This document shows, piece after piece, positions 44,655-51,172 of a stretch of 53,504 bases of DNA. Below the pieces are notes generated by a model. It worked only from the letters and a program-made list of their open reading frames with translations, was not told where the DNA came from and made no database searches. The DNA is taken from the NCBI GenBank assembly GCA_020852755.1, contig JADZAF010000096.1, positions 1-53,504 on the forward strand, written 5' to 3'. The translations under genes were made by a program, and so were the position numbers. Position 1 is the stretch's first letter. Each line of letters opens with the position of its first letter. Source of the stretch: Bryobacterales bacterium (GTDB taxonomy: Bacteria; Acidobacteriota; Terriglobia; Bryobacterales; Bryobacteraceae).

Positions 44655-46943
44655 ATGGCACACGGCACACTGAGGACACCTGCGGGCGAAGAGAAGAAAC
44701 ACAGGATCGGCCGGCGCGGCTTCATCGCATCGGCGCTGGGCGGGCTCTCCGTCGCATTCACCCTTCCCGAGACGGGGCGCGTTCTCGGTCTGAAAGCGGC
44801 GCAAGGCCCGGATCCGGGAACGCTGGCCAACGCGTACGTCCACATCGGCACGGACGGCAGCATCACGCTCATGTTCGGCGGCGCGGAGATGGGGCAAGGC
44901 ATCAAGACCGGGCTGGCGCAGATCCTGGCGGAGGAACTGATGGTGGACTGGGAGCAGGTCACCGTTCAGCAGTCCCCCGTGAATCCCACCGTGAGTTACC
45001 TGACGGGCGGCAGCACGGCGGTTTCGGGCCGCTATAACAATCTCCGGACGGCGGGCGCCGCGGCACGCGAGCTGTTGATCCAGGCGGCCATGACCGCCAC
45101 CGGCGACAGGGATCGCAACCATTACAGCGCCGCTCACGCGGTAGTGACGTACACCGGTCCGAACGGGGGCCCCCAGTCCTGGCCTTACGGATCGCTGGCC
45201 GCGCGGGCGGCGTCGGAAGCGGTGCCGGCCGATCTGCGGCTTACCGCCCCGGCCAATTTCCGCATCATCGGCAAGCCGGTTCCCCGCGTGGACACTCCGT
45301 CCAAGGTGGACGGCAGCGCCAAGTTCGGCATCGACACCTGGTTTCCGGATATGGTATTCGCCGCAATCAGGCACGCGCCCGCTATCGGCGGCACGCTTGC
45401 GGGAACGCCCGCGAAGCCGGAAGGGGCCATTGCGGTGGTGCCGTGCAAGGCTTCCGATAACCGCGGCAGCGTGAAGGCCGGCAGCATCAACGCGGTCGCC
45501 GTGGTGGCCAGCAACACCTGGCTCGCCAAGAAGCTGGCGGACAAGCTCTCCGTGAAGTGGAATCCGCCGCCTTCCCCGGCAAGCGTGGACAGCGCGCAGA
45601 TCGCCGCCCAAGCCGCATCGCTGCTTGCCGGAGGGGCCGCCCTGGTAGCGGAACCGGCGGCGCCGGCCGGCCAGACTCCTGCCGGCTACGCGAGCGTGAT
45701 CGAGCCGCAGGTGGCTAACGCGCTGGGCACTCCCGCGCTGGACGCAACCTACACGCTCCCCTTCCTCTCCCACGCCACCATGGAGGTCATGAGCTGTTCG
45801 GTGCGCCTGACGTGGGCCGACAGCAGCAAGACCCTGGTGACCCGCTGCGAGATCTGGGCGCCGACGCAGGCCGCGAACTGGGTGGCAGGCACCGCCGCAG
45901 CGCTCATCAATGCCGGGCAAGCCACGCCGATCTCCCCGTCCGCGATTGAGGTGACCACCACCTACCTGGGCGGCGGATTGGGCCGCAAGATCGAACAGGA
46001 CTACATCAGCCAGGCGATCCAGGTGGCCCTGGCGGTCAAGCTGCCGGTCAAGCTCACCTGGATGCGCGAAGAGGATTTCTCTCACGACAACTACCGCCCC
46101 ACTGCCGCGGTCCGCGTGCAGGCCACACTGGGCGGGGGCGGCGTCACCGCATGGTGGCTGCGCAACGTATCTCAGTCCATCCTGGGACAGCGCGGCTGGC
46201 TTCCTCCCGGCGCCGTCGACAGCCAGGCCGTGGAGGGGGCAGTGCATCTGCCCTATACCATGGGCATTCGCCTTACGGAATGGGTTCCGCTGCCGGCCGG
46301 AATTCCGGTGGGCTTCTGGCGCTCGGTGGGTTCCTCGATCAATACCTTCGCGGTGGAATGCGCCATTGACGAACTCGCCCAGCACGCCGGCGCGGACCCC
46401 TTCGCGTTCCGCCAGAACCTGTTGTCAGATCCGCGGCACATTGCCGTGCTCCAGGCAGCCGATCAGATGAGCCTCTGGCGTCTCTCGCTCCCCAAAGGGC
46501 ACGCCTGGGGCCTGGCCATGTCGGAGTGGAACGGCACCATCGTGTGCCAGGTGGCCGAGATCTCGCAGCCGGCCGCCGGCTCCCTGACCGTTCATCGCGT
46601 GGCCTGCGCGCTGGATTGCGGCCAGGCCATCAATCCGGACCAGGTCGCGGCGCAGATGGAAGGCGGGATCGTACACGGGCTCAACGCGGCGCTGTGGGGC
46701 CAGGTCACCTTCACCGCCGGAAAAGCGGATCAGAAGAACTACAGCCGGTACCGCATGATTCGAGTGAAAGAGATGCCGCAAGTGACCGTACAGCTTGTGC
46801 CCAGCGGCAACCCTCCCAGCGGCATCGGCGAAGCGGCGGTGCCGCCCATCGCGCCGGCGCTTGCCAATGCCTATTCGCGGTTGCGCGGCTCGCGGGTGCG
46901 CTCGCTGCCGTTCTTCCCCGGCGCGACCATGGGCGGCCTGTGA
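44655..46943 (+). CDS. Molybdopterin-binding subunit of a Tat-exported aldehyde/isoquinoline-type oxidoreductase
   Basis: The 762-residue catalytic subunit hydroxylates aldehydes or N-heterocycles with a molybdenum-cytosine-dinucleotide cofactor. It has the Tat signal IGRRGFIASALGG and cofactor-binding loops GGAEMGQGIKTGLAQI and TTTYLGGGLGRKIEQDYISQ; the catalytic Glu is likely E726 in SGIGEAAVPP. The missing N-terminal 2Fe-2S and absent FAD subunit fit the IorB branch, which passes electrons to a c-type cytochrome or similar acceptor rather than NAD. No cytochrome gene is adjacent. It lies between the 2Fe-2S subunit and the XdhC-family gene, all in one operon. The substrate is unknown. Confidence 0.93.
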   Translation: MAHGTLRTPAGEEKKHRIGRRGFIASALGGLSVAFTLPETGRVLGLKAAQGPDPGTLANAYVHIGTDGSITLMFGGAEMGQGIKTGLAQILAEELMVDWEQVTVQQSPVNPTVSYLTGGSTAVSGRYNNLRTAGAAARELLIQAAMTATGDRDRNHYSAAHAVVTYTGPNGGPQSWPYGSLAARAASEAVPADLRLTAPANFRIIGKPVPRVDTPSKVDGSAKFGIDTWFPDMVFAAIRHAPAIGGTLAGTPAKPEGAIAVVPCKASDNRGSVKAGSINAVAVVASNTWLAKKLADKLSVKWNPPPSPASVDSAQIAAQAASLLAGGAALVAEPAAPAGQTPAGYASVIEPQVANALGTPALDATYTLPFLSHATMEVMSCSVRLTWADSSKTLVTRCEIWAPTQAANWVAGTAAALINAGQATPISPSAIEVTTTYLGGGLGRKIEQDYISQAIQVALAVKLPVKLTWMREEDFSHDNYRPTAAVRVQATLGGGGVTAWWLRNVSQSILGQRGWLPPGAVDSQAVEGAVHLPYTMGIRLTEWVPLPAGIPVGFWRSVGSSINTFAVECAIDELAQHAGADPFAFRQNLLSDPRHIAVLQAADQMSLWRLSLPKGHAWGLAMSEWNGTIVCQVAEISQPAAGSLTVHRVACALDCGQAINPDQVAAQMEGGIVHGLNAALWGQVTFTAGKADQKNYSRYRMIRVKEMPQVTVQLVPSGNPPSGIGEAAVPPIAPALANAYSRLRGSRVRSLPFFPGATMGGL

Positions 46944-46968
46944 GAGACGGAGGTGCGAGCGATCCGCG

Positions 46969-48132
46969 ATGAATGAACTCGACGCCATACTGGGCATGCG
47001 GCGGGCGGAGCCCGAACGAACGGGCGACGCGGTGCTGGCTACCGTGGTGCACGTCCGGGGCTCCGCCTACCGGCGGCCCGGGGCCCGCATGATGATCCTC
47101 TCCGACGGCACCCGGATCGGAACCGTGAGCGGCGGGTGCCTGGAGCGCGATGTTTCGCGAAAAGCATGGTGGCTCACCGCGAGCGGCCGGCCCGTGGTGC
47201 GCGCCTACGACACGTCCTCGGATGAAGACGCCGTCTGGGAGTTCGGCCTGGGCTGCAACGGCATTGTGCATGTTCTTTTCGAAAGACTCGACCGCCGTGA
47301 GACGGGGGAGATGCTGGACTTCATCGACACGAACCGGTCCGCGGGCCGCGGCGTAGGGGTGGCCACGGTGATCGCGGCCGCCGAGGATTGCCCGGCGCGA
47401 GTCGGCGAGCGGTTGCTGGTGGATCCGGCGGGCGCTCGCCGCGGCGCGCTGGCGGGGTCGCGGCTCGAATGGGAGATCCTGGGCCGGGCCTCCGATTACT
47501 TCCGCCGCCGGGAGAACTGCCTCGTGCACCTGCCCGGTTGTTCCGTATTTGCCGAGTGGATCGGACCGCCGCTCCCGCTGATCGTTTTCGGGGCGGGACA
47601 CGACGCGGTGCCCGTGGCGCGGTTCGCCAGGGAACTCGGGTGGCACGTGACCGTGGCCGACGGGCGGCCGGCATATGCAACGCGCAGCCGGTTCCCCGAG
47701 GCCGGCGAGGTGGTGCTGCTGGACCGCGAAGATCCGCTGGGCGGCATCCGCATCACCCGCGACTCCGCCGTGGTGCTGATGACCCACAACTACCCGATGG
47801 ACGTGAAACTGCTTGAGCGAATTCTGCCGCTGAGGCCGCGCTACCTCGGCCTGCTGGGGCCGCGCTCGAGATCCGCCAGGTTGCTGGAGGAAGTGGGGCC
47901 GCCGCCGCGCGGTGTCGATGTCCATGCGCCGGTAGGGTTGGATTTGGGAAGCCAGACCCCCGAATCCATCGCGCTTTCGATCGTTGGCGAGATCGAAGCC
48001 TTCCTGCACCGGCGCCCCGGCAGCCGCCTGAAGCTGCGCGAGGGACCGATCCATGCAAATCCTCGTGAGGTGGGCCTGCCGCCGGAATCCCTGGCAGCGC
48101 CCTTGGAGAACGCAGTTTGTGAACTGCGCTGA
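46969..48132 (+). CDS. XdhC/CoxI-family molybdenum enzyme maturation factor
   Basis: The 387-residue protein has the two XdhC domains. The N-terminal one contains VVHVRGSAYRRPGARMMI, GTVSGGCLERDV and a GLGCNG cysteine motif; the C-terminal Rossmann-like one contains PLIVFGAGHDAVPVARFARE and LGLLGPRSR. XdhC-type proteins bind the molybdenum cofactor, support its sulfuration and insert it into the hydroxylase apoprotein. ATG 46969 is used because the frame upstream overlaps the hydroxylase gene; the ribosome site is weak (GGAGG about 15 nt away). It is 25 bp after the catalytic subunit and 9 bp before mocA, which fits its role. Confidence 0.93.
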   Translation: MNELDAILGMRRAEPERTGDAVLATVVHVRGSAYRRPGARMMILSDGTRIGTVSGGCLERDVSRKAWWLTASGRPVVRAYDTSSDEDAVWEFGLGCNGIVHVLFERLDRRETGEMLDFIDTNRSAGRGVGVATVIAAAEDCPARVGERLLVDPAGARRGALAGSRLEWEILGRASDYFRRRENCLVHLPGCSVFAEWIGPPLPLIVFGAGHDAVPVARFARELGWHVTVADGRPAYATRSRFPEAGEVVLLDREDPLGGIRITRDSAVVLMTHNYPMDVKLLERILPLRPRYLGLLGPRSRSARLLEEVGPPPRGVDVHAPVGLDLGSQTPESIALSIVGEIEAFLHRRPGSRLKLREGPIHANPREVGLPPESLAAPLENAVCELR

Positions 48133-48141
48133 GAAGGCCTC

Positions 48142-48723
48142 ATGAGGACCGGACTCATCTTGCTGGCGGCCGGCAACTCGGAGCGTATGGGCGCCTCCAA
48201 GCAGCTCCTGGAGTACCGGGGCCGGCCGCTCGTCCGGCACGCTGCGGCCGCGGCGCTTCAATCCCGCTGCCGTCCCGTAATCGTCGTGCTGGGGGCCCGC
48301 GCGTCAGCGGTCCGGGAGGCTCTGGCCGGTCTCCCGGTCGAGTGCGTGGAGAACCCGCGCTGGGCCGAAGGCATGGGGACCTCGATCCAGGCCGGCCTTC
48401 GCGCCGCCATCGCGCACGAAGTGGACGGAGTGGTTTTGGCCCTGGCCGACCAGCCGCTGGTGACGGCGGGCTCCTATGACCGCCTCACCGCGGAACACGC
48501 CGCTTCGGGCAAAGCCATCGCCGCCTCGGAGTACGCTGGAACCGTGGGCGTGCCGGCGTTTTTCGCCGCGGAGTGCTTTCCTGAGCTGGAGGCGCTGGCG
48601 CCCGGCCAGGGATGCAAAGACCTGATTCTGGCGCACGCCTCCGCCGCCAGGGTCGCTTGCCCCGAGGCCGGGACGGATATCGATACTCCAAGCGAATACG
48701 CCCGCCTGAACGCAGCCGGTTGA
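48142..48723 (+). CDS. mocA: MocA-like molybdenum cofactor cytidylyltransferase
   Basis: The 193-residue enzyme couples CTP to molybdopterin to make the cytosine-dinucleotide cofactor used by this hydroxylase class. It starts with the nucleotidyltransferase signature LLAAGNSERMGASKQLL (about 7-23) and has NPRWAEGMGTSIQAGL and LALADQPLVTAGSYDRL with the metal-binding Asp. The C-terminal segment ends AGTDIDTPSEYARL, as in MocA, where a short Asp-Thr motif contacts the cofactor. GAAGG precedes the ATG. It is the last gene of the hydroxylase operon and its stop is 4 bp from a convergent stop. Confidence 0.93.
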   Translation: MRTGLILLAAGNSERMGASKQLLEYRGRPLVRHAAAAALQSRCRPVIVVLGARASAVREALAGLPVECVENPRWAEGMGTSIQAGLRAAIAHEVDGVVLALADQPLVTAGSYDRLTAEHAASGKAIAASEYAGTVGVPAFFAAECFPELEALAPGQGCKDLILAHASAARVACPEAGTDIDTPSEYARLNAAG

Positions 48724-48727
48724 CTCC

Positions 48728-49918
48728 TCAGGCCTTCGGCCTGGCTCTCCAGGCGACCTGGCCGCCCGAGCCGGCCAGGAACTTCATGGCTTCCTGGTGG
48801 CAGATAAGCTGGGCGTCCAGCAGGTTCTCCGGGGTGTGAAAGAACGGCCGGCCGTTGCGCTTCGCTCTCGAAAACGCGTGCGAAGGCGACTCCACCAGCA
48901 CGGACAGCGATCCGCAATGCATGTTGAGCGCCGAGTCCAGGTTGAATACGGAAAGGCGCTCGCGGGCCGGGTTCGCCACTTCCGCCGGGTCATCGGAACG
49001 CTGCAGTCCCGCCGCCGTCAGCTGTGTCATCACTTGCCGGTACAGGTCCTCGAAAGCGTTCGTCAGCACGGGCTCAAGGAAGGGCCGCAGGGGGTGCAGG
49101 AAGTCGGCCCCGGTGTGCATGTTCAAAGTCAGGTCCGGCCGCTCGCGCGCCGCCAGTTCAAACAGCGCGCCGGTCTCCGGCTGCCGCTTGCCGAAGAAAT
49201 CGTCGTGCTGGATATTCACCCCCGCGTCGTTTGGATAGCCGCCTGGGAATTGAACCTTGGAAAAATCGACCGGGATGTCGCGTTTGCACTGCGGCCAGCC
49301 AATGATGGAGCCGTCCAGCTTGCCGCCGGTATTGAAGTACTCGCTCACGGTGAAGTCGGCTCCCTGCGGCGGAATCATCCGCAAGGGGACCCGCGCGCGC
49401 CCGTCCACGTTCGTGATGGGAATAATCACGATGCGGTCCAGGCGCCTGGCCGCGGCGGAGATTTCCGGCCACTCGCGTCCCCGCAGGTCCTTGCCCGATT
49501 CCAGCACCGACAGCAGGTTTACCGCGCCGACGATGCCCTCGAATTCGGCGCCGTGAACCGAGGCCATGGCCAGGTAGACCTTGCGCTCATGGTCGGGCCC
49601 AATCCAGGCCCGCACGTCCCCGTATCCCAGCGCGCCGGAGAACGTGGTGCTGCCCCTGCCGCCGCGGGGCCGTCCGTAAAACACCGCGCGGATCGGCCTT
49701 CCTCCGGCCGTGTTGCCGATCACCGAGACACTGCCCTGGCGGACGTTCTCCTTCAGGAAAAGGGTGACTTCATCGACCGAGCAGCGCCAGAAATCGGGAA
49801 CCGGCGAATGCTCGCGAAGATAATCCGGCCGGATCGGAAACTTCTGAGGAGCCCCGGCAAGCGCCAGGGTGGGAGCCAGGGCGAAACAGTCTCGCCGGGT
49901 AACATTGCGGTTCGACAC
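48728..49918 (-). CDS. Tat-exported M14-family zinc carboxypeptidase-like protein
   Basis: In this 396-residue protein the M14 zinc site is seen as HGAE (His 122, Glu 125) with the second His probably in LNMHTG, and the catalytic Glu in VLVESPSH. The Arg/Asn substrate region is around NVDGRAR. The signal has NVTRRDCF (Tat-like). GTG 49918 is preferred: AGGAA lies 8 nt before it and a TATGAT -10 element overlaps the alternative ATG at 49948, which lacks a ribosome site. Members remove C-terminal residues from peptides or trim murein-type substrates. It follows another, dissimilar M14-like gene by about 50 bp and converges on mocA. Confidence 0.85.
   Translation of the reverse strand: MSNRNVTRRDCFALAPTLALAGAPQKFPIRPDYLREHSPVPDFWRCSVDEVTLFLKENVRQGSVSVIGNTAGGRPIRAVFYGRPRGGRGSTTFSGALGYGDVRAWIGPDHERKVYLAMASVHGAEFEGIVGAVNLLSVLESGKDLRGREWPEISAAARRLDRIVIIPITNVDGRARVPLRMIPPQGADFTVSEYFNTGGKLDGSIIGWPQCKRDIPVDFSKVQFPGGYPNDAGVNIQHDDFFGKRQPETGALFELAARERPDLTLNMHTGADFLHPLRPFLEPVLTNAFEDLYRQVMTQLTAAGLQRSDDPAEVANPARERLSVFNLDSALNMHCGSLSVLVESPSHAFSRAKRNGRPFFHTPENLLDAQLICHQEAMKFLAGSGGQVAWRARPKA
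48729..48743. terminator. Hairpin at the convergent mocA/M14 gene ends
   Basis: CAGGCC (48729-48734) and GGCCTG (48738-48743) form a 6-bp stem with a TTC loop, starting inside the stop codon of the M14 gene and 6 bp after the mocA stop. There is no T-tract, so termination function is inferred from the convergent position. Confidence 0.35.
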
Positions 49919-49966
49919 GGCTTGATTCCTGAACGTACCCCCTATCATAGCGTCCGGGCGGCCCGG

Positions 49967-51172
49967 CTATGACTCCAGCACCTCTCCCAGGCTGCACGCC
50001 AGATCGCTGCCCAGCGCCCGCGCCGCATCCGCCGTGACCACCGCACCCCCGGCATTGGCGTAGGGAATTTCGAGACTGCCGGCCGCCCATATGCCCGGCA
50101 ATTCGGCTGCCCAGCCGCTGAAAGACTTGCCCTGCGAGGTGTTGGCCGCGGTGTTCCAACTCTTCCCGAACGGCAGGTTGTTCCGGGCTCGAAAGGGCAG
50201 GGGTCCCGTCTGGATGGACTCGAGCACCGCGGCCAGGCGCTCGATGCGCGCCCACGACTCCTTGGCCGGGCCGCCGACGAAGTGAATCTCCTCGTTGCCG
50301 GCGCCTCGCAGCCAGGGACAGTGCAGATCGAGCGCGAATCGCAGCCGGCCGGCGGGCCAGGAACCGACCAGCTTGCGGATGGCCGCCGGGGACGCGTGCA
50401 CGCTGGCTCCCGAATAGTCGCGGTTGTGATCGCGCGGCCGCCGGTTCTTGCCCTGGTCGCCGTCTTCCACGCCGTCCTTGTCCACAAACGGAACGGCCAG
50501 GAAACGGAAGTTCCGGCGAAGCCGGCCGCCCGGTTCTCCCGCGTCGAGGACGGCGCCCAGCAGCCCTTCCAGAGTGAAGCCGGCGATCGACTCGCAGGCG
50601 TGGTGCCGCGCGGTCAGCAGGATGACGGGGCGCGTCTCGTCTCCGACCGCTCCGGCCTCCAGGAGTTCCACGGACCTGCCTTTCGCCGTCCGGCAGAGCA
50701 CGCCGGTTCTGAGAAAGCGGCTCCGCCGGTAACGTTTCAGGAAGGCGCGCAGGTTCGATTCCAGGTACGGAATGGTCATGCAGAACCGGGCCTCTTGCGA
50801 GCCTGAAGGAACGGCGTAGGTGAACGATTGCCTGGCGGCGTCCGCCGTCTCCGACCATTGCCAGGAGAGGCCCCGGTCCAGGCTGACCGCGGGCCCTCGT
50901 GCGCCGATCACCGCGCTGCGCGTGAACCGGACGGCAAGCGTGCGGCCGGCCGCGCCGCGAACCCGGAAGTGCCAGTAGAACCAGTCTCCGGCAGTATCCC
51001 GCAGGTCCTGGCGCAGGGAGACGGTCGCGCCTTCGATCGAATCGACCATGATGTTGCCGCCCGGAAAAGCGCAATCCACGCTCACGTCGCCGGACGCCGC
51101 GCGCAGGCCCCCGGCGGCCGCGGAGAGCGCGGCCATCCGGGCCAGCTCCCGCCTCGTCATCCGAGCCCTCAT
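49967..51172 (-). CDS. M14-family protein with N-terminal beta-domain
   Basis: The 401-residue protein has a signal-like N-terminus (TRRELARMAALSAAAGG, Tat-like), a beta-rich region to about 145 that resembles the M14 N-terminal domain of cytosolic carboxypeptidases, and a catalytic domain with HACE (His 191, Glu 194) as zinc motif, then FVDKDGVEDGDQGKNRRPRDHNRDY and the second His in LDLHCPWLRG. A catalytic Glu is probably in SLEIPYANA. ATG 51172 overlaps the stop of the 51169 gene (ATGA), so they are coupled. It is sequence-unlike its neighbour at 48728, so the two M14 genes are not a recent duplication. Confidence 0.86.
   Translation of the reverse strand: MRARMTRRELARMAALSAAAGGLRAASGDVSVDCAFPGGNIMVDSIEGATVSLRQDLRDTAGDWFYWHFRVRGAAGRTLAVRFTRSAVIGARGPAVSLDRGLSWQWSETADAARQSFTYAVPSGSQEARFCMTIPYLESNLRAFLKRYRRSRFLRTGVLCRTAKGRSVELLEAGAVGDETRPVILLTARHHACESIAGFTLEGLLGAVLDAGEPGGRLRRNFRFLAVPFVDKDGVEDGDQGKNRRPRDHNRDYSGASVHASPAAIRKLVGSWPAGRLRFALDLHCPWLRGAGNEEIHFVGGPAKESWARIERLAAVLESIQTGPLPFRARNNLPFGKSWNTAANTSQGKSFSGWAAELPGIWAAGSLEIPYANAGGAVVTADAARALGSDLACSLGEVLES

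Noticed and set aside
42618-46385. Open frame of 1255 codons on the minus strand
   Set aside because: It runs opposite the molybdenum hydroxylase genes and out of frame through the membrane protein gene. The composition is His/Arg/Gly-rich and has no recognisable motif.
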